Below the pieces are notes generated by a model that was given only the letters and a program-made list of their open reading frames with translations, was not told the DNA's origin and searched no databases. Shown here piece by piece: positions 24,984-34,774 of a stretch of 64,000 nucleotides of DNA. The DNA is taken from the NCBI GenBank assembly GCA_928212115.1, contig CAKMRJ010004445.1:78218722-78282721 (forward strand). Direction: 5' to 3'. Made by a program: the position numbers and the translations under genes. This DNA comes from Lactuca virosa (lineage: Eukaryota; Streptophyta; Magnoliopsida; Asterales; Asteraceae). Position 1 is the stretch's first letter; each line of letters begins with the position of its first letter.

Positions 24984-25776
24984 TGTTGGATTAGTGTCTA
25001 AGTCCATAACTATTTTGGTATGTACTTGACCCGATGGTGTATGGTCCTTTTGGGTTGCCTTCACCAAAGCAACTTGATAGGATGAATTATGGAGAGAGAG
25101 GATTAATTATGATTTATTAATATATTATGAGAATAATATATTAAAGGAGAAATCATATTGTTTAATTAATATTAGTCAAGAATTAATTGATAATTAGTTT
25201 TGTGGCTAAAAGAGATTAATTAAACTTAAGGGACTGGAACTGTAATTATAAGATAATTGCATTTGGGCTATGGATCACCTTGGAATAATAGGTTGGACGA
25301 ATTCTATGGGGAAACCCATTAGAAATCGCCCAAGGGATATTCTAAAAGGGTCTATGGGCTGCTTAGGGCTTAAGCAGTCAGATTAGGGTTTCCTAGTTGA
25401 AAACCCTAATAGCCTACATGTATATATAGTACCCTTAAGCCCCAAAAACGCAGGGAAGAGTTCCACTAGGGTTTCTGGACGTTTTGGGCATCCTCCTCTA
25501 TCCATATTCTTCATCCTCTTGCTCTTGGTGTTTGTGAGCCATTAGAGGAGTGACACATGTGACTCTAAGCTTTCTAAAGTCATTACAAGGAGGATTTGTG
25601 ATTGTTATTGCTATATAACAATCAAAGGTAATTCTCTAAACCCTAATTTCAGTTTATAATATGTTAGATCTAAGATTGTAAGTCTTGGATACATTGCATG
25701 TACAATAGAGAAACCTAGATCCAAGCATTAGGGTTTGCATGAACACATAGGATGTTCTTATGGCCAAAACCCATCA
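24984..25776 (+). repeat. 3' LTR of element A (793 bp)
   Basis: Same ends and length as the 5' LTR. Followed by the TSD CCTTC and the resumed sequence of solo LTR F. Confidence 0.95.
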
Positions 25777-26261
25777 CCTTCGTGGGCCAATTGGAAATAG
25801 GGTTATGGACTAAGGAAAATTATTGGGCTTAAGGATAAGGCCCATTAGAGAGTACAGGGCCTAATTTGGAAAATTGGGCCATAAGTGAGCCATATGTTGG
25901 GCCTTGGCCCATTACTTGACTTTTCGGCCTTTGGAGTGTTAGTTGGACCTTGGGCTTGGAACCCAATTATTAATTGGGTATTGTTTGATGTTGACAGTTC
26001 GAGAATCTATCAACCAGCAGCTGGAGTTTTATTCGCTGGACTTCAGTAGTGTCAGGTGAGTTCTCCTCACTATACCGACATGGTCTACAAAATTAGGTTG
26101 GTCCATTTGGATTTGATATCCTAGTAGTTATTGATATGTTGAGTATGAGTTAGTGATGTATGCCAGTTGATATGCTAGTTTGGTAGATCTATAGGACTAC
26201 CTGTGTTACTACGTAATTATCTGTATGTGCATTAGTTAGGTTATATGTCGACATGTTATGT

Positions 26262-26640
26262 GGGATGGGTTGAGGTTGCACTGCTCCGTGCAGTGGCTAA
26301 CAAACCCTAGAGTATACCAGATATGAGTTGAGGGCCGGGGTGGGCATACCAAACTCATACTGAGGACTCATATGCATTCCAGATACGAGCTGAGGGCCAG
26401 GCAAGGCATGTCAGACTCGTACTAAGGGCTAATTATTTGTACTTTTGTCGACATATTGTGTAGTTGGGTTGAGGTTGCACTGCTCCGTACGCTGGCCAAC
26501 AAACCCGGGAGTATGCCAGATGTGAGCTGAGGGCCAGGGTGGGCATACCAGACTCACACTGAGGACTCATATGCATTCCAGATACAAGCTGAGGGTCGGG
26601 TAGAGCATGGCAGACTTGTACTGAGGGATAATCATTCATA
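26262..26640. repeat. ~190-bp tandem duplication within solo LTR F
   Basis: Two copies (about 26262-26445 and 26455-26640) share GGGTTGAGGTTGCACTGCTC, GGCCAACAAACCC-type text, TGAGCTGAGGGCC and GGACTCATATGCATTCCAGA. Shorter units with GGGC..GCAAGCCAGAC continue to about 26790. Confidence 0.85.
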
Positions 26641-27127
26641 TTCTAGTCCAAGGACGGAAGGAGCAAGCCAGACATAAGTTGTGGGCCTGAGGGCAAGCCA
26701 GACTTATGTTGTGGGCTCGAGTGCAAGCCAAATATGAGTTTTGGGCCGAGGAGAGCAAGCCAGACTCATACTATGGGCTCAGAGGTAATCCAGTCTGTAG
26801 AGCTATGGACCCATTGCATGTTGTTTATGTTTCGCTATGTTATGATATTGTTGATATTGTTATGTGGACTGTAGGTGTATTGGTATTTTGGGGGTAACTC
26901 ACTAAGCCTTCGAGCTTACATTTATCAATTATTGTTTCAGGTACAGCGGATGACCGCGGGAAGGCAAAGACGTGGTCGTACAGCTCCTCATATTTCATGA
27001 TTTTATGATTTGATTATGGGGATACTCTGATATGAAACTAATTTGAAAATAGATTTCTAGTAACTAATGGTTATTGAATGATTTAAAAAGTTTAAACTGG
27101 CTTGATTTTTATGGATGTTACATCTAT

Positions 27128-27633
27128 GTTTTTAAGTTTTATAGCATCAAACTAATACCTTAAAAGTACATTCTGAAACGTTGGCGGGTAGACGTCATTC
27201 TAACAGAATTACTTAAAAGGCACTGGAAGAATTCTTTTGATGATTCAAATTCCGACAAGACTGCTATTGATATATTTTCAACTGTTAACCGTTGTGTGTC
27301 TTTTTTGAGTCATGATTCGTCTAAGTTAAAGTGATACCCTGACGAGCATAATAAGTTGAAAAAAAATTCATATATGTCAGTCCAATTCATGAGATACCGA
27401 ACCGAGAAGAACACTATAACTGACTTCAAGGCGTGGTAGTTCCTGATGACATTAACATCGAGAATCTATAAGATATTCATAAAAAATGTTGCGATAGTCG
27501 TGGGAAGAGATTAAAATCGAAAAAAGAGATGCTTGAAAAGGAAAGCTTGAAACGTAAGAGAAAGTATGCTTCATGTGAACAGATGGTTACTCATGACAAA
27601 ATAAATTGTCCTTTCAAGAATGTGGAGAAGTAG
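27128..27633 (+). pseudogene. FAR1/FHY3-like pseudogene, 3' part
   Basis: Continues the reading frame cut at 16665: VFKFYSIKLIP, stop, KYILKRW...TELLKRHWKNSF, then DKTAIDIFSTVNRCVSFLSH and another stop, then a frameshifted C-terminus RKYASCEQMVTHDKINCPFK ending at TAG 27631-27633. The final CX2C...H...C pattern is the small zinc-binding tail commonly seen at the end of FAR1-type and MULE transposase proteins. Together with the 5' part it shows at least three stops and three frameshifts, so it is a pseudogene. Neighbour: an Ulp1-like pseudogene lies convergent 2 kb downstream, which may mean both belong to one dead Mutator-like element. Confidence 0.8.
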
Positions 27634-28200
27634 TTTTTTTTATGTTACTTTAATGTCTTTACTATAATAACATTTAATTTTAATGTTTTTGTTTGTCTTT
27701 CATTGTGATTTCTTAGGTCATTTAATAAAGTATTTACTTTGATTGTGCCGTAATACATAATTTGTTATATTCCATTCGTGCAGAATATATCATCATTTAT
27801 TTACTATATAACAACTTAATATTTCTCACAACTTATTTTTTTAACTATGATGTCTTTTTTCCAATAATCTCACAAACTTACTGAAATCATATTCTTTCTT
27901 AATACAATTATTTAACTAATCTCACAATTGTTTTTCAGTCATTTTAATATTGCTTGTCATTCTAACAAAATTTTGTATTTTCAATTACAGAATCATAACC
28001 CTTTTTATAACACATTCTGACATAATTTACCTATAGTATTACCTTACTTAATACATACATCTTCATTTAGACAAAAAATTCACTAATCACAAACATAGTA
28101 ACTTAATACTACTTACACAATCAATTTCATTCATTTCAATATCGCTTGTCATTTAATAGAATTTTGTATTTTATATTACAGAATAATAACACTTTTTAAG
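27634..28200. other. AT-rich spacer with a 192-bp-spaced repeat
   Basis: No gene. A segment of about 68 bp at 27939 (CATTTTAATATTGCTTGTCA...) recurs with differences at 28131, giving a decayed ~192-bp tandem duplication that ends where the next repeat starts. Confidence 0.55.
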
Positions 28201-29060
28201 TTGGGAAAAATAGGGTTTGTGGTGGAGATCTGGATACCGACTTGGATCGCGATATCATTTTCCGAACTGATATTTCTACCCTATGACTGGGTTACAAGAA
28301 ACTCAGCCTAGGATAATCCAAGTGGACACTTACGATTCTAGGCACAGAAATTGTAAGCCAATATGCTAGAAGGATTCTGTGAAATCTTGAAAAACGGGAG
28401 CTAAATTTCGCCACCCTCTTATTAGAAGGAAGAGTCGTTTATATAATAAACGAGATTAGGGTTTCAATAGGGTTGGGCCGTATTTAGTTCCTTGGGTAAC
28501 AAGTTAAGGAATCCGGACTTTTAATGAGGAATTAGGGTTACCAAAACTAACGAGTTTCGTTAGTTTTACCATAATCACCCTCAAGAATATGAATATTCCA
28601 CTATGTTCCCATAAGTAAAATTCGGAGAGGTTTTGGGGCGCTGCCCCAAACCTTGCGGGGGCCCTGCCCCTCGACCCCGCCCGCTGAAAAGGAAGAGTCG
28701 TTTATATAAGAAACGAGATTAGGGTTTCATTAGGGTTGGGCCGTTATGAGTTGCTTTGGGAGCAAGTCAGGATAATCCGAATCTTGATGAGGATTTAGGG
28801 TTTCAAAAACTGACACATTTCGTCAGTTTTACCATAATCACCCTCAAGAATTCATTTTTCCAACTATGTCCCCAGCCAGGGGCTCTGCCCCTTAGACCCC
28901 GCTAAGGGCGCTGCCCCTAGACCCTGCCAAAGGTGCGCTGCCCCTTTGGAAACCCCGGACCAAGGGGAGCTGCCCGCAGACCCCCGACTAGTCGTCGAAC
29001 CGGCTTCTAATTTGATCTTATGCATGCGTGGACTCTGCACCAACCCGTACACATATTGGA
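28201..29060. repeat. Unclassified GC-rich repeat with internal ~265-bp duplication
   Basis: Sharp change in composition. Two related copies (about 28417-28615 and 28687-28870) share GAAGAGTCGTTTATATAA, ACGAGATTAGGGTTTCA, CCATAATCACCCTCAAGAAT. They are separated and followed by GC-rich text with recurring GCTGCCCC / GACCCCGC units. The latter look like short inverted pairs (GGGGCGCTGCCCC). It could be a decayed LTR or a non-autonomous element, but I cannot identify termini or a target duplication. The frame 28864-29052 on the minus strand is part of it and has no motif. Confidence 0.6.
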
Positions 29061-29646
29061 ATACAAATTATGAAGCCCCTTAGCTCACATGCTAATTACA
29101 GTTACATAAAGTGACATGGTGACACTAAAATCACCACATTTTATAATTCATACCAATAGAATACCATATAATTATTTATATGTCTTTATTTACACAACTA
29201 AACACAATGACCAAAAAACATATCATTGCCACAATTTTCAATGACCTTAACAGTATAGAATATTACATTATAAGAAACATCCAATTAAGACATACTAATA
29301 AAATTCAATATGTTCTCATAAAATTCCATTGTAACAAGAAACAAAACTATCATTCTATTTAATAAAAAACAATTCAACTTAGACATATCATAAAAACAAA
29401 CAATCCACTAGCAATAACAAAATATAAGTTGAATATCTTATAAACCCAAAAATTGCAACTTTTAAGAAACTAGTAATCATTCAAAACCAAACATAAAGCA
29501 AATTTATAACTAAACAACCTAAAAAAAGTTCAAATACCTTCCTTAAAATACATAACTACAAGCAAACCAAACTACCACTTCACATGCTTATTTCCGACGC
29601 CTTTCTATTCTCTTCTTCTTCCTCATTTCACTTGATTCTCAAAGAA
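29061..29646. other. AT-rich intergenic stretch
   Basis: About 75% A+T with simple A-rich runs. No coding signal, repeat unit or RNA gene seen. It is probably the 3' flank of the Ulp1-like pseudogene. Confidence 0.5.
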
Positions 29647-31760
29647 TCATTGATGTTCCAAAATATCAAGCTTACAAAATGCTTCATAATCTCTATCTAA
29701 CATACTTATGTACTTATTGAAGTCAGCTGTCCAGAGTCTTCCCATGTATTTTGTTCTTAAATTAATTATAGCACTCACACCAGTAGTCGTTTTACCTGTC
29801 AGACCATACTCCCAATGCCTTTCAGATTCACCCATATAACTTTGCATTTATCTCATAAGGTATACTCCACAATCCGGTCCAAGCTTATCTACTTCCCAAG
29901 AAATATTCATCACATGCCCTACCTTAAAATCTTAATGCTTTCTCTATTGGATGATGTTTTGATTTTAAATAGACGCAAAAGAGTTTTTTATGTCATCCAA
30001 CATAACATATGCAACATACAACATATTAGAATAAATTTTAGAATGGAAAACATAGTCTTAGAATAATATTGATAATCTCATCACCAGATTTGGTATCATG
30101 ACATATTTTCTATCTAATGTTCCTATTTTCTTCACATGATCTACTATGTAGTGAAACGGTGTCCGTACATCAAATATTAGTAAGTAATATTTTTCATCGT
30201 CATTTACTGGGAATAATACCTTGTATACATTAAAAAAATTAATACTAAAATAATTAATGCACCAATAAAAAACAACTCCTCTGAATACTTACCAGCATAA
30301 CATCTTCGAAACTTGGTTTGACATTAAATTTCTTAATGTATATGCTCAATAAAGCATCAAACACTCTACATCTCAAATCTTCTGTATGTAACTCATTCAA
30401 TATCAGTTTTATCTGTAAAAAACATCACTGTCATTTTAATTCTAAAAAAAATATAAGTTAAAGTTATCTAAAAATTAATTCATAACAAAATACTTATATC
30501 GAAGAAAAATATTGAAAGCGATGCTTCATCCTCCTAGTTTTCCATTTTATTTAAAAAACCCAACCCAACAATTAATTATGTTAGAAAAAGTATGCATTTA
30601 ATATATAACTAACCCCTGTGAAAATCATTATTAAGGATCAAGCTATATACATTTCCACTTGTATTTTAAAAAAATTATGCATTTAATATATAACTAACCC
30701 CTCGTCTCTTTTAGATGCAAAAACTAAATTACATATTCCAATTTCGTCCTTCTTCAGTTTATGCCCAAGTTTAATAATTTTTACAGTGTAGGGGGAATGA
30801 AATAATTTGGCCTTTTTAGGTACACGTTTTCCCTTTTTATCATTCTCATCATCTCCAACAACAGTATCAATAGCTTTCCCTAGATTTCTTCCACCGGCAT
30901 TCTCCTTATTGATATCTGACTTTAAATTTTTCCTTTTATATACCTGCAACTCTGTTTCATCCAACATTCGAATCATATCTTCATTCACCTGAGAAAGTGC
31001 ATTAAACTGACTCATTGTTAGCGAACTGACATCAACTATAGGTGTACTATAAGTGACATCTTTTTTCTCATTCTCCCCATGATCTGTCAATATTATGATG
31101 GGTGAACTGTTTCCTTCATTACCATCACCTATATCATTCAGATTAACCTCATTATCACAATCCACTTCATGCACATCTTCATTGTAAGCCCTTTTATGAT
31201 CATTAAACAACTCATTCTTCTTTTCCAACCACTCATTTACAACAACACTATCAGGTAATTTTTCCAATACATCCTTCAACGCCACTTCCATAGTATGTTT
31301 TTCTGCTACCATCAATGCATGACTCCACTCTAAAATAGTAAAGTAAGCCTGCAATACACAAAATCAATTACTAATTAGAGTACAATATATCAACAAGTAT
31401 TATACTAAAATATATAGTAAAACTTATATTCTACAAGAAATATTTCTATATAATCTGATATTATTAATAAACATCATATCAGTTGCAACTATCATGATGT
31501 TTATAAGATATTAAAAAACTATACTATTACCTCCTCATCTCCAAACTCTCTTAAAATTGACCAAGTGCTCATCTTTAACCATTGTTTCATCATCCATATC
31601 AACATCTGGATGTTCATCTCGAAATTGTTTCCCAACCCCTCCTAAAATAATCTCTAATTATTGAATCTCTGCTAATTTATAAACAATAGCACGCCCAATA
31701 AAATATAGCTTTTTAGCTAAATTATTTCTTGCATACTTCCTGCTATAAGCATACAACAAC
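29647..31760 (-). pseudogene. Ulp1-like (C48) protease pseudogene, transposon type
   Basis: Exon-like blocks on the minus strand, in order: 31760-31530 (NNLAKKLYFIGRAIVYKLAE...), 31354-30690 (223-codon open block with an acidic middle and a basic KKGKRVPKKAKLFHSPYTVK stretch), about 30575-30495 (DEASLSIFFFDI), about 30420-30297 (ELHTEDLRCRVFDALLSIYI...), about 30235-30075 (YYLLIFDVRTPFHYIVDHVK) and 29877-29647 (DCGVYLMR, stop, then GESERHWEYGLTGKTTTG...LDILEHQ). DCG holds the catalytic cysteine of SUMO-protease-like C48 enzymes. The usual His-Trp box is weak. Stops (after DCGVYLMR and before EDEASL) and the 5' break at G indicate a dead gene. Ulp1-like genes of this kind are often carried by plant Mutator-like elements. 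The upstream exons are cut off by the insertion of LTR G. Confidence 0.72.
30592..30702. repeat. 26-bp direct repeat within the Ulp1-like pseudogene
   Basis: ATGCATTTAATATATAACTA followed by ACCCCT occurs at about 30592-30617 and again about 30677-30702, 85 bp apart, at the edge of the 223-codon block. It may be a small local duplication at an exon boundary. Confidence 0.65.
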
Positions 31761-32474
31761 TATAGAGAAAACAATAAATTAATCAATACAACATAAATAA
31801 ATTTGAAACACCCTAACCCTGGTACGTCTTAAAACCCTTAGAAATTACGTTTTAGCATAATTGGTCCCTTGAGTACGTTGGGCGTACCTATGAGTACGCT
31901 TAGCGTACTCTGCATGAGTGATCGCGAAGGAGCCTCACATACACTGGGCGTACGCATCAGAGGGTCAAAACCCTAAATCCCAGACTTGTCCCCCTATTTA
32001 TTCATCCTTTAGCCTCTCGGACCAAACCCTATCAGCCTCTTGAGCCTCTTTTCGTATACTTTCAGCTGTGAACTTGTGTGTGTGAGTTTTGAGCTTAAGG
32101 AGAGGGTTTGGAGGGCATTTTGGAGTACTTTCAAGAAAAAGAAGTGGTTATACAATCTTGGAACGAATTGGTGCTTCAAGATCCTGCCTAATAGCCATCT
32201 TGCAAAGTTTCTGGAGGTATAAAGCTTGCACCTTTCCTTCTTAATCTCTAGATCTAGTTAGGGTTTCTAGTTTGGTCCCTTTATGGATGATTTTGGACCT
32301 CCTTGTTAGTTAAGAAACTCCAGGAGATTGGAAAGACAGATCTAAGGTCCTTTGGTCCTTTAGTATCATAAAAATGGAATCTTGATGGGAGATTTGGCCT
32401 CATGCATGGGTTAAAGACCTTGGAAATGTCTTAATGGAGAAGTGGGTATGTATGAGACATGCAAAGGCATAAAC

Positions 32475-33259
32475 TGTTGGATATAGTGTCTAAGCCCATA
32501 GCTATATTTGGTATGTACTTGACCCGACCCGGCATGGTCCATTTGGGTTGCATGGCATCATGCACTTGGATAGACTAAATGAGAGAAATAAGACACTTAT
32601 GGTTTATTAATATATTATAAGTTCAAATATATTAATAATAAGAATAATAATATTTAGTTAGTTTTGATCAATAATTAATTTAGAATTAATTATGTGATCA
32701 AAAGAAGACTAATTAAATATATGGGTTGATTTGTCAATCATCCATCACTTAGATAGTGGGCCAAGGCTCCATGGATTATCAAGTTGGGTTAAACCCATAA
32801 GATGCTCCATGAATGCTCCATGGGGGTTACATAACCCATGGGTCATGGAAATGAAAGGTCATGACAATTAGGGTTTACATGGTGTAACCCTAATTGTAAC
32901 ATACTATATAAAGAAGCTATTCTTCACCATTTTCGGCCACTAGAGTGAACAAAAGAGGGCTAGCCGAAAATACTAAGGGTTCTTATTCTCTTAAGAGTTT
33001 ATTCCAAGTGTACTTGGTGTTGTGTGAAGCATTTGAGGCATCACACTTGAGGTGCTAGGCTCACAAGGTTTCAATGGAATCCAAGCTACAAAGAGGTATG
33101 TAATTCTTACTAACTATTAGAATAAAAGATCCCCATGTATGCTAGATAGGATAATGAACCTTGGAAAATCATTTTGCATGTATCTTAGTCAAACATAGAT
33201 CCAAGGTTTCTAGGGTTTCATGTACACCATAGGAGTGTTAGAATGCTCATAACCCAACA
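32475..33259 (+). repeat. 5' LTR of element H (785 bp)
   Basis: TGTTGGATATAG...AACCCAACA. A TATA-like ACTATATAAAG lies near 32904-32914. Confidence 0.92.
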
Positions 33260-33260
33260 G

Positions 33261-33272
33261 TGGTATCAGAGC
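33261..33272 (+). promoter_or_regulatory. Primer-binding site of element H
   Basis: TGGTATCAGAGC one base after the 5' LTR, initiator tRNA-Met type. Confidence 0.92.
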
Positions 33273-34774
33273 CTAGGCTTGTTTGTTTGATACTTGATGC
33301 AAAATAGCTGAAAAATGAATTTTTTTGTTCACTGCACGTATGAACTCGCCAATTCCATGGGGGGACTCGACGAGTCCATGAAGAAATGCATGCTACTCGT
33401 CGAGTCTGTTCATGCACTCGACGAGTAGAGGCTGCAGTGTCCAGATTTTCGAGTTTTGCTGCTGGAAATGGACGAGAAACATTACACTAAATTGTTTTGG
33501 TGTTTTATATAGTTGGTGTAATGTTTAGGCTAATCCATTTACAATGGTTATTATAAAAAATTACAAGTTTTATATAAGTTTGTTATGGTTCTTGAAATTC
33601 TTGATAACCATGTTCTTGAACTTATGAATTTAGATGATCATAGGAATTGTTTGTAACCTCCATGTTAGTTAATTCTTGATCATTATGTATTTTAAGGGAG
33701 TCTATAACTTGTCCTCAAGTTATGGAGAAACCAAGAGTCACACTTGAATTAAAACCATTAAAAGAACACAAGAGTTATGAAAATGAAGAGTCTTCATTTT
33801 AATACTCTAATAAAATCATAACTTATGAGAAATGAAAAGTTTTGAAAGTTTACAAAACTTGCCCTCAAGTTTTGGAACAATTAAAGTCATAATTAAAACT
33901 TTAGTTCCAACCCTTAGAATATTAAATATTAAAATTCAACCCTTATACTTTATAATATTATAAGTGAATAATAATTATATATGTATAAGATAAAAGTCGT
34001 TTTTACCATTAGTAGGCCTCATTCACGAAGCCAGACTATAAGGGGGGTATAAGGTTGTTGCCTATAAAATGGCAACTTAATGGGTGTCCATTCTCACCCA
34101 CCGCTTCCTTGATCGGTGGAGGGTCGTTAGCCGAAAAGGTAGAACAATGACTATAATTCTCATAATAAGTATTATGAATATACTAAAGTAACTAAACTCT
34201 TATTAATTCCCAATCTTAGTTACTTTAGGAAAATGTGAATAAGGTGCTAATCCATGAAATTACACTTTGCACTTTGATTAAGCCGTTAGTGGAGCATGTG
34301 TGGTTAACCGGCACACTAACTTGGACTTATCAAGGTAGGCAAAGGGTGCCTTAATGTTTATCATAGTATCGTTGGAGCGTGTGTGGTTAACCAGCACTTC
34401 GATTGAGGGGTAATACATTAAGTGTACCAAGTAATTTGCATGGTTACTTCACACCTTGTTTTGTGATCCTCGGCATCCCAGTCACAAAACTTGAAGGGCA
34501 CACTCGAGATTGAAACATGCCATTGAAAAGTTCAATGAATCTCAAAGAACCTAGGAATTTTTTAACCAATTAAAACCTAATAAAAATTATTCCATTTTAT
34601 GGTGGAAATTGGTGAATCGTCATTCACCTACCTTCAAATATTTTATAGCTTGGATTATGGCATCCCTCTTCTAAGTTATAAAATATTGTGTTGGGTCCTA
34701 GCCTTAATATAGCATTTGGGTGCATTATTAAGGACTATCTTGGAATCTAATCTAAACTTATTCCTTCATTTCAA
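33273..34774 (+). ncRNA. Structured 5' leader of element H
   Basis: Holds the same ordered motifs as the element A leader. There are three ACTCG-N-CGAGT palindromes at 33364-33376, 33395-33405 and 33416-33426. GTAGGCCTCATTCACGAAGC is near 34013. Two GGAGC(A/G)TGTGTGGTTAACC copies are near 34312 and 34374. The TTTGTGA..TCACAAA hairpin is at 34460-34488 (identical to A over its 29 bases) and CATTGAA-AAG-TTCAATG at 34521-34537. No ORF. Labelled for RNA structure, not as a separate transcript. Confidence 0.55.

Larger units (their letters stand above)
18081..25776 (+). mobile_element. Complete Copia element A (7696 bp), TSD CCTTC, non-autonomous
   Basis: Two 793-bp LTRs (18081-18873, 24984-25776) begin TGTTGG and end CCCATCA. 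CCTTC is repeated at 18076-18080 and 25777-25781. A primer-binding site follows the 5' LTR and a polypurine tract precedes the 3' LTR. The only coding part is gag (20515-21210), which carries a stop inside its zinc knuckle. The remaining 3.8 kb is decayed. The LTRs differ at about 18-20 sites by eye (2-3%), so the insertion is fairly recent. Element B shares the same decayed interior, meaning the copies multiplied after pol was lost. Confidence 0.95.
16666..27122 (+). mobile_element. Gypsy-type solo LTR F (about 2756 bp net), TSD TCTAT, holding element A
   Basis: Starts TGTAACGCCC and ends GATGTTACA, with TCTAT directly repeated at 16661-16665 and 27123-27127. Removing element A and one TSD copy leaves 2756 bp with no coding domain, primer-binding site or polypurine tract, which fits a solo LTR. 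Features on the plus strand: GTACGC..GCGTAC clusters at 17026-17145 and 17784-17870, a TATA-like CTATTTAAG near 17187-17195, and a pair of ~190-bp tandem repeats (26262-26640). Excising it rejoins the FAR1-like reading frame exactly, which confirms the boundaries. Confidence 0.9.

Noticed and set aside
16666..27122. F as a full Gypsy element with its interior replaced by A
   Set aside because: Only one LTR sequence is present with TSD at both ends and no primer-binding site or polypurine tract, so a solo LTR is simpler.
27123..27211. Alternative right end of F at about 27204 (after GACGTCA, with TTCTA repeat)
   Set aside because: The end at 27122 gives an exact TCTAT duplication, TGTAAC/GTTACA inverted ends and a rejoined FAR1 frame.
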